Of a DNA stretch of 64,000 bases, positions 15,961-25,635 are shown one piece after another. The notes beneath the pieces are model-generated. The model ran no database searches. It saw only the letters and a program-made list of their open reading frames with translations, and was not told the origin of the DNA. The stretch is taken from contig JAUIHP010000001.1 of the NCBI GenBank assembly GCA_030431975.1, positions 124,001-188,000 on the forward strand. The letters run 5' to 3'. The stretch comes from a bacterium. Lineage in GTDB: Bacteria; Eisenbacteria; RBG-16-71-46; CAIMUX01. Positions within the stretch are counted from its first letter, which is position 1, and every line of letters begins with the position of its first letter. The translations under genes and the position numbers were made by a program.

Positions 15961-18057
15961 ATGTCTCGCCGTGGTCTCGCTTCGTCCCTGCCCATATGGC
16001 TGATGCTTCCGGCGGCCGCACTTGCCGATTGTGACGCCACCGGTGACCACATACGTTGGGTGGATGGATTCAACTACCTGTCCTATTCCCCGGGCTACGG
16101 GTACACAGGATTCGTAGACGCCGCAATCCGGGTCGGCGATGCGGTCGTAATCAGCGTCGGCGACCAGGAGTCAGTGCTCAGCTTCGAGGTCTTGTCCGAC
16201 GGCCAACTGGAGCCGGCCGACTCCCTACCCATGGATGTCTCGACTCGACTCGTCGAGGCCGGCAACGACGTGGTCTGCGGAAGCAGCGACGATGAAATCG
16301 CGGTGATCTCTCTCGACAACGATGCGAACATGACGGTCTCGGGCACAGTGCCCCTTCCCGCGGCGAATCTCGTTGCGAACGGCGACTACCTCTACGCCTC
16401 GAATACGACTGGGTTCTATGTGATCGACGTGTCGGATCCAGTCCAGCCGACGGTAGTCGGCCAAGCCACAGGGCCTGTTGGTCAACTGGCCGCGGAGGGA
16501 GAGCGAGCCTACGTTCTCACAACCTCCGAGATGTGGTCGGTAGATGTTTCCGACCCCACAAGCCCGAGCTTCGTGCAGAGCTTTCACCCCAGTGCGTTTC
16601 GGGACAGGATCCAGGCGAAGGACGGCTATCTGTACGCAGCCAACCGATCAGAGGGCCTTGAGGTCTTCGACCTGTCGAGTCCGGATCTTCCTGAACTTGA
16701 AACGACGATTCCTGTCGACAACGCGCACTCACTCGTTCTCGGTGACGATCATCTCCTCTGCAACGGTCGGCTCTTCGACCTTTCCACGCCGGGAGCTCCG
16801 ATTCCACTAGGGGCCGTGGGTGGAATCGGTGGTGACATCGAAAACGGATACGTGTACGTCGCCGCGGGTGGAGAGGGGCTGCAGGTTTTCGCTATCGGTG
16901 CGGGAACCAATCCGGAGCCCGTGGCTAGCTGGGACGACGGGTCGCAGGCAATGGACCTCATCCCGCTAGGCGACTATCTCGTCTACCAGACGTTCACAAG
17001 CATCGATGTGCTGGACGTCTCGGATCCCCTGAATCCAAGCTTCATCACGTCCATGCAGATCTCGAGCAAGGACATGGTTCATCAGGACGGTTACCTCTAC
17101 GTTGCCGGCGCTGACGGGTTCACGGTTGTCGACGTTTCGAATCCGGCGTCGCCCAGTGTGGTCGGATCACTAACAGGATGGAACATCGAGCTCGCCGCGA
17201 TCTCCGGAACTCGGCTCTATGGCGCCACCATCGATGGAGTCCTGATCCTCGATGCTTCCGTGCCGGGCTCCCCCACTTTGTTGGGTGGTTTTCCCCTCCC
17301 AGACGTCCGTAGTCTCGCGGCGAGAGGGACCGATCTCTACGTCGTGACGGACTTCGAGGGAAACGGTGACGTCTACCGCGTAGATTGCTCGGATCCCGGT
17401 TGGGTGTTCTTCGACGCATCCTATGGCGGTGGGGCCGGAGGACAGGTTCGCTGCGACGATACCTATGTTTATGTCTCGGGCCGCGAAGGAATCGCCCAGC
17501 TCGATCCGGAGACTTTGGACATCATGTCGCTCGTCGGGGAACGCTCCTTCGCGACCAGGGATCTCGTTCTTGGTTCCAATGGAAAGGTCTACGGCCTGAC
17601 CTCCTCCGACCTTCACGGCTTCAAGTCGTCGCCGACGTTGGAGTATGCGTTCGGCGGCCCGGCGAATGTCGGAGCAGCCTACGGAATGGCCGAGGTGGAA
17701 GGGTTCCTCTATGTATCCGGCTTCTCGCGCCTGAATATCTTCGATCCATCCTGCGCTCCCTCCGACGTGGAGACCGAAGCCGGCTCGCGTCGAGAGCTTC
17801 GACTGACGGCCGCACCCAACCCGAGTTCCGGCGCGGTTCGCTTTCACTTTGAGAGGGAGGTCGGAAGGAGTTCACACCTCGAGTTGTTCGACTCGAGCGG
17901 CCGTATCCTTGCGTCCATCGAAGTCTCGGATGAGAGTTCGCAGATTCAGTGGGACGGTCGGGACGATCACGGAAGGGTCGTACCGACAGGTGTGATCTTC
18001 GCAAGACTGAAGACGCCCCAAGGGACCGCGTCGGGAACCGTTCGGATCGTTCGCTAG
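15961..18057 (+). CDS. Secreted LVIVD-repeat propeller protein with FlgD-like C-terminal domain
   Basis: A 698-residue protein with a signal peptide ending AALA-DCD. It carries many repeats of the LVIVD type: Y-L-Y-[AV]-x-N/G ... [GA]-[FL]-x-V-[IVF]-D-[VL]-S-[DN/S]-P. Examples are YASNTTGFYVIDVSDPVQP, MWSVDVSDPTSPSF, LEVFDLSSPDLPEL and FTVVDVSNPASPSVVG. Such repeats form surface beta-propellers. The final ~85 residues are the FlgD-like module (APNPSSGAVRFHFE, QWDGRDDHGRVVPTGVIFAR, ending TVRIVR). ATG 15961 has GGGAGG 6 nt upstream. It is immediately upstream of the C25-like operon (19 nt gap), so co-transcription is plausible. Confidence 0.88.
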   Translation: MSRRGLASSLPIWLMLPAAALADCDATGDHIRWVDGFNYLSYSPGYGYTGFVDAAIRVGDAVVISVGDQESVLSFEVLSDGQLEPADSLPMDVSTRLVEAGNDVVCGSSDDEIAVISLDNDANMTVSGTVPLPAANLVANGDYLYASNTTGFYVIDVSDPVQPTVVGQATGPVGQLAAEGERAYVLTTSEMWSVDVSDPTSPSFVQSFHPSAFRDRIQAKDGYLYAANRSEGLEVFDLSSPDLPELETTIPVDNAHSLVLGDDHLLCNGRLFDLSTPGAPIPLGAVGGIGGDIENGYVYVAAGGEGLQVFAIGAGTNPEPVASWDDGSQAMDLIPLGDYLVYQTFTSIDVLDVSDPLNPSFITSMQISSKDMVHQDGYLYVAGADGFTVVDVSNPASPSVVGSLTGWNIELAAISGTRLYGATIDGVLILDASVPGSPTLLGGFPLPDVRSLAARGTDLYVVTDFEGNGDVYRVDCSDPGWVFFDASYGGGAGGQVRCDDTYVYVSGREGIAQLDPETLDIMSLVGERSFATRDLVLGSNGKVYGLTSSDLHGFKSSPTLEYAFGGPANVGAAYGMAEVEGFLYVSGFSRLNIFDPSCAPSDVETEAGSRRELRLTAAPNPSSGAVRFHFEREVGRSSHLELFDSSGRILASIEVSDESSQIQWDGRDDHGRVVPTGVIFARLKTPQGTASGTVRIVR

Positions 18058-18076
18058 AGACTGCTGGAATCTATCG

Positions 18077-18511
18077 ATGCTGATGAGGTCTCAACTGTAT
18101 CCCGGGTTGGTCGCGGCGTGCGCGGCACTTTGCTTTTCCTGCTTCCAAGCCGTTGCCGAGTTCAGAGTGCAGTCCCTCGAGGGATCGCCCGATGGCCTGC
18201 GGGTCGAGTTTCGAACCGCAGAATCACCCGGCACAACTGCATCGAGTCCGGAGAGTGGTCCGATACCGAAAACAGTCTGGATCGCTCTCCCCCCGGGCTC
18301 CGCGCCGACGATCCGTCGTGATGGGTTCGAGGGGCATCTGGTCCCTGAACTCAGTGACGATTCGCCACAGACAGGAACGACGGTTGGCGAACTCGTCCTG
18401 GACATCCCCTGGGAATCGGTTCCGATCGATGGATGGGAGGCCGGCACGCCAACCTGGATGCGGGATCAGTTGGTGTGTTCCGCTGACCGTTTGGTCGTCG
18501 TCGAAGCCTGA
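18077..18511 (+). pseudogene. N-terminal part of C25-peptidase-like protein (frame ends at TGA)
   Basis: The 144-residue frame supplies what the long downstream frame lacks: a signal peptide (LYPGLVAACAALCFSCFQAVA, cleavage before EFRVQ) and the start of a gingipain-propeptide-like region (SPDGLRVEFRT ... PKTVWIALPPGSAPTI). It ends ...DRLVVVEA at TGA 18509-18511. Reading on in the +1 frame from 18510 gives EAQSPLVQRYERMTFSVDFR and continues to 22160. Before this point the long frame is Arg/Ser-rich nonsense typical of a wrong frame. The two pieces are therefore one gene split by a one-base shift (mutation, sequencing error or, less likely, programmed frameshift). Confidence 0.75.
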
Positions 18512-21500
18512 AGCGCAATCTCCGCTCGTCCAACGCTACGAACGGATGACTTTTTCTGTAGACTTTCGATCCTCAGACAGCCCCGTGTCCTCAGGACTGC
18601 AGTCGAATTCCGAAACCAACCTGGACTCGGAACTCGAGTCCCTCTACGAGTCCGCCTTAATCAATTACGAGCAGGGACGCGCGTGGCGGGTTCCACCTCA
18701 TCTCAGATCGAATTCCGAGGCGGAGTTCCGTTCCACAGAGCTGCTCGCGCACGGTCGCGGACAGACCCCGTGGGTCAAGGTCTTCGTTTCCAGTGAAGGT
18801 CTCTACGAAATCACCGGAAGCGACTTGGAACAGCTTGGGGCCTCGTTGGAAGGCATCGATCCAAACCGGTTGCGACTCTTCCTCCCACCGCTGTTTCCGT
18901 TGGATGAGTCGTCGAGCGTGTTCGATGAGCAGCCGGCCATGACTGAGATCGGGATCCTTGTCGAGACGGGCGACGACGGAGTCTTCGACCCCACTGACCG
19001 TATCGTTTTCGCCGGGCGCGGGCCGGACGATTGGTACTCACTCTCGGGAGAGCCACCGCAGAACGATGAGCGTTACTACCGCGACCCGTATACCAACGAG
19101 AGAGTGTACTGGCTCACCTGGAGTGCCATGCCGGGTGAGAGTCCGCGACGCATGACCATCCTCGACGGCACGCAGATCGACGCACCACTCCAGAACTTGG
19201 TTCGGGATCGCGTTCACCTGGAGGGCAACGGGGTCTACAACTCCCGCCCCCATTCCGATGGGCTGGTCCGCGAGCTGTTCTTTTGGCGTGAGCTCACGAC
19301 CACCGAGATCGCGGATGAGTCGCAGCGCGTCTCCTTTCAACTCCCGCAAGTAGATCCGGATGAGCCGGTGTCGATCCACGCCAGGTTCTTCGGCGGAAAC
19401 AACCCCATGAGTCGTTCGAGCGACCCGCCGCCGGATCATGTTCTACGCCTGGAGTTGAACGGCCACGAGATCGGGACCAAGGAGTGGGAATCGCGAGACG
19501 TCCAGGACTTCCTCGGCGAAGGCCTCCTCCTTCTGAAGGGAAGAGATCAGGCCTTCGAAATGACCGGCATCTCCTTGCCCGACGACACGATCAGTCGCCT
19601 CGACATCGTTCTCCTGGCCTGGATCGAGCTGTCCTACGGCCGGCAGCTGGTGGCCGTCAACGACACTCTCAGCTTCTTCGCCGAAGGGGAAACCGGTCCG
19701 ACGGCCTTTGCTGTTGAGATGTCGACGGAAGAAGAACCGTTCGTCGTGGATGTCACCGATCCCGCAGCGCCCGTTCGCATCCTTCCGGCATCTTCTCTCG
19801 CGGGAGAGACGCCCTTCATTCGGTTCCAGACGAACGTCGGAAGCACCGATGCCCATCGGTTCCTCGTTCGACCGATTGAGGGCCTGGCGCGCCCCAAGCT
19901 CCGGCTGGATGCATTGCCGTCGATCGGACCGTTGCGGGATCGCACGGTGGCGACGGACATGATCGTCGTCTACCACGGTGAGTTTGCGGCCCCTGCCGAA
20001 GATCTGGCCCGGCACCGCGAGTCGCGACTGCCCTCCGGATCCGGAGAAGTGATCGCCGTGGATATCGAGGACATCCGCGATGAGTTTTCCTTCGGACGTT
20101 CCGACCCGACCGGATTGCGCCACTTCCTCGAGTTTGCCCGCGCGCGCTGGAACGGAGGGGACGGCGAGGGACCGGCCTATGTTCTGCTGGTCGGCGACGC
20201 CAACTTCGACGAACGAAACTTCCTCGGTGCGGATGAACGAAACTGGTTGCCGACCTATGCCGGCTACTACGACCTGTTGTTCCTCGATACCGGCATTGCA
20301 GACATACGTGTGCCCTCGGACGACTACTTCGTGCTGTTGGAGGGGCCGGAGGACGAGGCCATCGATATGGCCATCGGGCGGCTCCCTGCCCAAACGCCCG
20401 GGCAGGCACGCGACATGGTCGACAAGATCATCGACTACGAAACCGGACGGCCGACCGGGAACTGGATCAATCGCGCTGTGATGGTAGCGGACGATCTCTG
20501 CCAAGGAACTTCTCGGGACATCCTCGGTGGGCTGTTCGTTCGTGACGCCGAGAGGCTTGTCGGTGAACTGCCCGGCAGCCTCTTTCACGACCGGCTCTAT
20601 CTCGTTGAGTACGGGATCGAATGTGACCGGGCGTCCAAGCCCGACGCGGCCGCCGATCTCCTCCGCAAGCTGAACGAAGGCGCTCTCCTCTTCAACTACG
20701 TCGGCCGGGGCGGTAGGACCCAGCTTGCCGATGAACGGGTCTTTGGGTCGGGCTCCGTTCCGTTCCTGGGGAACGTCGGCCGTCCCTTCTTCTTTGCGGC
20801 CTGGTCGAGCCACGTATCCGAGTTTCACAGGGGAACGGAAAGCCTGTCCGAGGCTGTACTCCGCCATCCCGACGGCGGCGCCGTAGCTACAGTGGGAAAC
20901 TCTTGGATCGGATTCGTCGGTGACAATGCAAGTCGGTCCCGGAGTTTCTGGAATGCAGTGTTTCCCGAACATCGAACTGCGAGCCCTGGATCGATTGGCG
21001 CCTCACTTGCCGCAGCCAAGATGGGAAGTCTCTCACGAGCCGTTCGGAGCTATCAGCTGCTCGGTGACCCGGCGATGGTCCTTCCGGTTCCGTCACGCCA
21101 AGTCCAATCGCAAGTCTTGGTGGCAGGGAGCGAAGAGTCTGCCGATTCGCTCTACGCGGGGCAGATTCATGATGTCAGAGGAAGCGTGTACGATCCGAAT
21201 GGAAGCATCGATACTTCGTTCGAGGGCTTCATCGAGATCGAAGTCTTCGACGCGGGCTCCAAGTTTGAACTCGGAGATACCTACATAGAGAGCTACTTCG
21301 TCGATGGAGACCCGATCTATCGAGGGCGGGCGCCCGTCCACGCCGGCCGGTTCGAAACTCGTTTCGCAGCTCCGGCGGAACTCTATGACGGCGAGCGCGG
21401 CGTAGCACATCTCAGAGCCTTCGCCACAGCAACCGACGCAGGCGACGTCGCGGCAGGGTCCGACTCCCTGTGGGTCTCGGACGCAGACGCTCCCCCTAGT

Positions 21501-22160
21501 GAAGACATGGAGGGACCGGCCGTCACGATCAGCATCGAAGAAGGCGAGGCGGTACTCGCTGAATCGTCCGTGGAGTTTCACTTCGAGGACGAATCCGGAA
21601 TCGACATTACCGGAGCCTCGGATTCACGCCGAGTATGGCTCGAGCTACGCGCGGAAACCGACAGCACGTTGGTCTTCGATCTCACCGACGCTCTGTCCGC
21701 AGAAGACGACTACCGTATGGCTCATGCGATGTGGAGCCTGCCCCCAGGACTCGAATCCGGCCTGGTCTATGAGATCCACGTCCGTGTTTCGGACAATCAG
21801 GGAAACGCTTCTACGTTCCGACGCAGCTTTCGGATCGTAGACACGCTGAACTCCGGCGCAGACCTGTCCGGAGTCTTCAACTTCCCCAACCCGATGACGG
21901 ACGGGACCGGTTTCCACGGCACGATTTCCCAGTCGGCAGAGGTGGAGGTACGGATCTACTCGATACGCGGCCGCGAGATCGTTCGACTCGGACCCAAACG
22001 GTGGACGCCGACTCAGCTTCGTGAAGAGGGGATTCCCTGGGACGGTCGGGACAAGGACGGCGATCGGCTTGGAAACGGCGTTTTCTTCTACCGGATGGAC
22101 GCGAGATTCGATGACGGCCGGGAGGAAAGCGTCATCGAGCGACTGGCGGTGCTGCGATAG
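18510..22160 (+). CDS. C25 (gingipain/PorU-like) peptidase homologue, catalytic residues apparently lost; FlgD-like C-terminal domain
   Basis: The ~1,217-residue main part of the frameshifted gene; the first in-frame ATG is 18546. The order is propeptide-like beta region, caspase/gingipain-fold C25 domain (~19960-21100), beta domains and a FlgD-like tail (FNFPNPMTDGTGFHG, WDGRDKDGDRLGNGVFFYR, ending LAVLR). C25 landmarks are YVLLVGDANFDERNF, IDMAIGRLPAQT, LLFNYVGRGGRTQLADE, SLSEAVLRHPDGGAVATVGNSW and RSYQLLGDPAMVL. In active members the motif is NYxGHGG; here the His codon is CGG (Arg, 20706-20708). The usual Cys, before x4-F in FFFAAWSSHVSEF, appears to be Ser (AGC, 20808-20810). A catalytically inert surface protein is therefore likely. 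It heads an operon with the three following genes. Confidence 0.8.
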   Translation, partial: EAQSPLVQRYERMTFSVDFRSSDSPVSSGLQSNSETNLDSELESLYESALINYEQGRAWRVPPHLRSNSEAEFRSTELLAHGRGQTPWVKVFVSSEGLYEITGSDLEQLGASLEGIDPNRLRLFLPPLFPLDESSSVFDEQPAMTEIGILVETGDDGVFDPTDRIVFAGRGPDDWYSLSGEPPQNDERYYRDPYTNERVYWLTWSAMPGESPRRMTILDGTQIDAPLQNLVRDRVHLEGNGVYNSRPHSDGLVRELFFWRELTTTEIADESQRVSFQLPQVDPDEPVSIHARFFGGNNPMSRSSDPPPDHVLRLELNGHEIGTKEWESRDVQDFLGEGLLLLKGRDQAFEMTGISLPDDTISRLDIVLLAWIELSYGRQLVAVNDTLSFFAEGETGPTAFAVEMSTEEEPFVVDVTDPAAPVRILPASSLAGETPFIRFQTNVGSTDAHRFLVRPIEGLARPKLRLDALPSIGPLRDRTVATDMIVVYHGEFAAPAEDLARHRESRLPSGSGEVIAVDIEDIRDEFSFGRSDPTGLRHFLEFARARWNGGDGEGPAYVLLVGDANFDERNFLGADERNWLPTYAGYYDLLFLDTGIADIRVPSDDYFVLLEGPEDEAIDMAIGRLPAQTPGQARDMVDKIIDYETGRPTGNWINRAVMVADDLCQGTSRDILGGLFVRDAERLVGELPGSLFHDRLYLVEYGIECDRASKPDAAADLLRKLNEGALLFNYVGRGGRTQLADERVFGSGSVPFLGNVGRPFFFAAWSSHVSEFHRGTESLSEAVLRHPDGGAVATVGNSWIGFVGDNASRSRSFWNAVFPEHRTASPGSIGASLAAAKMGSLSRAVRSYQLLGDPAMVLPVPSRQVQSQVLVAGSEESADSLYAGQIHDVRGSVYDPNGSIDTSFEGFIEIEVFDAGSKFELGDTYIESYFVDGDPIYRGRAPVHAGRFETRFAAPAELYDGERGVAHLRAFATATDAGDVAAGSDSLWVSDADAPPSEDMEGPAVTISIEEGEAVLAESSVEFHFEDESGIDITGASDSRRVWLELRAETDSTLVFDLTDALSAEDDYRMAHAMWSLPPGLESGLVYEIHVRVSDNQGNASTFRRSFRIVDTLNSGADLSGVFNFPNPMTDGTGFHGTISQSAEVEVRIYSIRGREIVRLGPKRWTPTQLREEGIPWDGRDKDGDRLGNGVFFYRMDARFDDGREESVIERLAVLR

Positions 22161-22223
22161 AGCGCAGCGACAAAGTAGGGTAGAATCTAATCTCAACGAC
22201 AGGCACCTTGAGGATGACACCCA

Positions 22224-22967
22224 ATGAGACATCACTGTCCTCTTCTGACTCGCCCGCGAATCTCTGCCGGCCTTCTGGCTTTCGCCACACTCGCCCTCAA
22301 TCACGTTGCGGCGATCGCCTACGACGTTGAGCCGGGCTCGACCGGAAACACGATCGTACTTCAGCTCGACGATCGGTCCGGAGTTCTCGCGGGGCAACTG
22401 CTCGATATCGAAGTTTCGGCCTCGACCGAATGGATCGAAGTCGTTGAAACCACGGTTCTTGAAGGTCTGGTTCAGGAGATCGAGGTCACCTTCGCGGTCG
22501 ACCGGGTCGCCACCGGCTCCACGGGATACCTGGAGGTGGTTGCCAACGCGAGTTCAGCGGGCATTGCTTTGCGCCGGACCATCCCTCTCGAAGTGGCCCT
22601 GGGGGTCGCTGACGAACAGCGTTCCTTCGCCATCGACGAGTGTTGTCTTGCGTCCTCAGGACTCGACCCGATCGATCCGTCGACCACAGGCCCGGCGCTA
22701 CTCGGAAACACGCCGAACCCGGTCACTTCTCTGACCGACATTGTGTTCGACCTTGGAGTCTCCGGCGGAACGGCTTCTTTGCGTGTGCACAATGTCGAAG
22801 GTCGTTTGCTTCGCACCATCGAGACACCTCCGCTTTCGGCTGGCGTCCACCGGATCAGTTGGGACAGTCGGGACGACAGCGGACGGGATCTTCCCTCCGG
22901 CGTGTATTTCTACACGGTGTCCTCCGGCGACTGGTCCGAGACTCGAAAGATTCAGCTGCTGCGATGA
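22224..22967 (+). CDS. Secreted protein with FlgD-like C-terminal domain, otherwise unrecognised
   Basis: A 247-residue exported protein. A signal peptide (ISAGLLAFATLALNHVAAIA, likely cleavage before YDVEPG) is followed by ~120 residues of a beta-rich, possibly cohesin- or Ig-like domain (V-L-A-G-Q-L-L-D-I-E-V-S-A-S-T-E-W-I) with no family I can name. Residues ~160-247 are the FlgD-like module: GNTPNPVTSLTDIVFDL, LRVHNVEGRLLRTI, SWDSRDDSGRDLPSGVYFY, ending KIQLLR. It begins 63 nt after the C25-like gene and its TGA overlaps the next ATG (ATGA), so it belongs to the same operon. The cysteine pair DECCLASSG in the linker is unusual. Confidence 0.8.
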   Translation: MRHHCPLLTRPRISAGLLAFATLALNHVAAIAYDVEPGSTGNTIVLQLDDRSGVLAGQLLDIEVSASTEWIEVVETTVLEGLVQEIEVTFAVDRVATGSTGYLEVVANASSAGIALRRTIPLEVALGVADEQRSFAIDECCLASSGLDPIDPSTTGPALLGNTPNPVTSLTDIVFDLGVSGGTASLRVHNVEGRLLRTIETPPLSAGVHRISWDSRDDSGRDLPSGVYFYTVSSGDWSETRKIQLLR

Positions 22968-25633
22968 GGAATACGACACACAAATCACTGGCTGGGATCG
23001 CATCCCTCGTTGTCCTGGTCGCGATGTCATCAGCAACACCGACGCTTTCCAATCCTGACGCGCCTCGTTCGACCCGTATCGTCGAACCGCTTGTCGTCGG
23101 TGGCCAGAGTTGCACCATTCAGATTCTTGCGGAAGCCGTCGTTTGCGAGGGCGAAGAAACGCCGTTCGTAGCGGAACTCGTCTGCGCGGACGGCCTTCTG
23201 CTCGTCAACGATCCGGAGTGGCTCCTCGACGGAGAACCTGTCGGCTCGGGCGACCAGATCCAGCTCGAACTCACCGCTGGAGAGCATCTCGTCGAGGTCT
23301 CGTGCGGATCTTGTCAGGACCAAATCCTGGTCGAGGCCGTCGACTGCTCCATGCAACCGAAACTGGATGCCGTCTACTCCGATGACCAAACGGAAGCGGA
23401 TCCGGGAATCTTCCTCGCGGCCAACATCGCCCCGGTCAACGGCCTCACCTTCGGCCATCTTCGGTATGCCATGCGGCCCTTTACGCTGGCCGCGGATTCC
23501 AGCGTTGCAGATGGGACCTACACGCTCACCGTCGAGGGTGACCCGATTCTCGAACTCTATGAAGAGTCGGGGGCATCGATCTCTCTGCCTGCTGCTTACG
23601 ATCGGTCTGAGCTCCCCGTAACGTTTCTGGTCAATGCAACGACGCTTGGCGAAGCTGATTTGGTAGCCACGCGGAGCGAGAACGCGACGACGGGTAGCCC
23701 AACGGAGGATCGCGTCAGAGTGCGCGTCGGACCCTGGCCCGGACTTTCGGGACGGGAACTGTCGGCCCACCCGCACTTCCTGTTTGCGAACACGTTCAAT
23801 GACGATGACGTCATGACGGCAGCAATCGACCCGTCCCGACACGCCGAGCGCATCGGATTGACCTACGATGCCTATGTTGTGGCCCAGCGGCCTGCAAGTG
23901 CCTGGGCTCTCGGCGGCACCCTCGTCGACGTGACCGGCGGAGCCGAAGCCATGACGGTTCAGGCGGGATCCATCGGGGACAACATCACCGAACTCTGGTC
24001 TTCGGGACTCGATGCCGGCGACCGCCTGAGTCGCGACTACGCCATCGTCTTCGACTTCGGCCAGGACGGCAGATTCGACCCGGGTGACCTGATCGACGGC
24101 TTCTCCTACTCGGAAGCGGGCACCCACGTCGTGGCCGATCTCTCACAACCCGGACCGTACGACGTGTCGGTGGAAACCTACTCCGGAGGAGGTTTCCTTA
24201 CCCAGGTGCTCTACTATCCCAGTTCCATCGAACAACTGGGAGCCGTACCCCTGGTTGTCGTCAGTCACGGAAACGGGCACGCCTACACCTGGTACGAGTA
24301 TCTCGGCAACCATTTCGCGTCCCACGGTTACGTTCTGATGTCTCATCGAAACAACACCGTTCCCGGCATAGAGACTGCATCGACGACGACCCTCACGAAC
24401 ACGGACTATCTCCTCGGTAACCTCGACACCATTGCGGGTGGAGTCCTCGATGGCCACATCGACGAGAGCGCGTTGACTTGGATTGGGCACAGTCGAGGTG
24501 GAGAGGGTGTCGTCCGAGCCTACGATCGGGTGCTGGAAGACCCGGGACTCGTGACCCACTTTTCCGCGGAGGACATCGCACTGGTGGGGAGTATCGCTCC
24601 GACCGCGTTTCTCCCCTCGGACGAATCGGATCCGCACGAGGTCGACTACTTCCTCATCGGCGCCGAGGCCGACGGTGACGTCTCCGGTCGACCCAACTGC
24701 ACGCAGTGCCAGTACTTCCGGCTCAGTGACCGCGCTCAGGGAAAGGTCCAGACGCTCTACGTCCACGGGGCCGCCCACAACGACTTCAACTGCTGTGGGA
24801 ATGATGACGGCACGGGACCGAATCAGATTGGCCGAGCCGAGAGCCAGGTCATCGCGAAGAGCTATCTCCTAGCACTGGTCGAGTACTACATCCAAGGCAA
24901 CGAAGCCACGAAGGAGTACTTCACGCGGATGTACGATGACCTCAGCCCTTCCGGAATCGATGCGAGTGTCGAGATTTCGACCTCGTACCGCGAGCTCGGC
25001 ACACCGTCCAACCTCGTCATTGATGACTTTCAGAGTGCCGGCTCGACAGGACAGAGTAGCTCTGGGGGAACGGTGACGCTCGACGTCTCAAACGTCTTTG
25101 AGGGATTCAACGAAGACAACGACACGTCGTTCACACCGACGACGACGGATCCAATGAATGGAATGATCTACCATTCCGGGCAGGGTGACTTTACGAAAGG
25201 CCTCATCTTCGATCACTCGACGGATTCGGCTCGTTTCCTCGAGTTCGAAGTCGTGCCGGAGTTCCGCGACTTTCGCTTTCATCAGTACCTCTCGTTCCGT
25301 GCCTGCCAGGGGACACGTCATGAGGAAACGCGCGCACTGAACGGACCGCACTCATTCGGTGTCACGCTTCGGGACGCTTCCGGACAAACCAGCACCGTGC
25401 GTTTCGGGGCCTGGGGAGAATTGACGCAGCTCTACCCAAGAACGGGATACGGAAGCTTCACCGGATGGGTCAACGAGATGAATACCGTGCGCATTCCCCT
25501 CGCCACGTTCGAGATGGATGGAACCGGAATCGACCTCTCCGACATCGTGGCCATCCGGTTCGAGTTCGGGTCGGATTTCGGCGCGGAGCGGGGACGGATC
25601 GGGATCGACGATATCCAGGTAATGAAGGAGTAG
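22964..25633 (+). CDS. Secreted alpha/beta hydrolase (PET-hydrolase / PAF-acetylhydrolase-like) with extra beta domains
   Basis: An 889-residue protein with a signal peptide (GIASLVVLVAMSSA) and an N-terminal cysteine-containing Ig-like region (~45-130). A second beta region precedes the hydrolase domain at ~400-670. Hydrolase motifs are LVVVSHGNGHAYTWYEYLGNHFASHGYVL, nucleophile Ser510 in WIGHSRGGEG, and a likely catalytic His in YVHGAAHNDF. This layout resembles dienelactone-hydrolase or chlorophyllase/PETase-like enzymes; the substrate is unknown. The C-terminal ~210 residues (FQSAGSTGQSS ... GRIGIDDIQVMKE) look like a CBM11/galactose-binding-like beta domain, replacing the FlgD-like tail. 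The ATG overlaps the upstream stop (ATGA) and the next gene starts 2 nt after its stop. Confidence 0.8.
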   Translation: MRNTTHKSLAGIASLVVLVAMSSATPTLSNPDAPRSTRIVEPLVVGGQSCTIQILAEAVVCEGEETPFVAELVCADGLLLVNDPEWLLDGEPVGSGDQIQLELTAGEHLVEVSCGSCQDQILVEAVDCSMQPKLDAVYSDDQTEADPGIFLAANIAPVNGLTFGHLRYAMRPFTLAADSSVADGTYTLTVEGDPILELYEESGASISLPAAYDRSELPVTFLVNATTLGEADLVATRSENATTGSPTEDRVRVRVGPWPGLSGRELSAHPHFLFANTFNDDDVMTAAIDPSRHAERIGLTYDAYVVAQRPASAWALGGTLVDVTGGAEAMTVQAGSIGDNITELWSSGLDAGDRLSRDYAIVFDFGQDGRFDPGDLIDGFSYSEAGTHVVADLSQPGPYDVSVETYSGGGFLTQVLYYPSSIEQLGAVPLVVVSHGNGHAYTWYEYLGNHFASHGYVLMSHRNNTVPGIETASTTTLTNTDYLLGNLDTIAGGVLDGHIDESALTWIGHSRGGEGVVRAYDRVLEDPGLVTHFSAEDIALVGSIAPTAFLPSDESDPHEVDYFLIGAEADGDVSGRPNCTQCQYFRLSDRAQGKVQTLYVHGAAHNDFNCCGNDDGTGPNQIGRAESQVIAKSYLLALVEYYIQGNEATKEYFTRMYDDLSPSGIDASVEISTSYRELGTPSNLVIDDFQSAGSTGQSSSGGTVTLDVSNVFEGFNEDNDTSFTPTTTDPMNGMIYHSGQGDFTKGLIFDHSTDSARFLEFEVVPEFRDFRFHQYLSFRACQGTRHEETRALNGPHSFGVTLRDASGQTSTVRFGAWGELTQLYPRTGYGSFTGWVNEMNTVRIPLATFEMDGTGIDLSDIVAIRFEFGSDFGAERGRIGIDDIQVMKE

Positions 25634-25635
25634 TG

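Noticed and set aside
18490-18520. Programmed +1 frameshift of the prfB type
   Set aside because: No upstream internal Shine-Dalgarno and no CUU-type slippery codon; GCC pairs poorly after a +1 shift, so mutation or sequence error is preferred.
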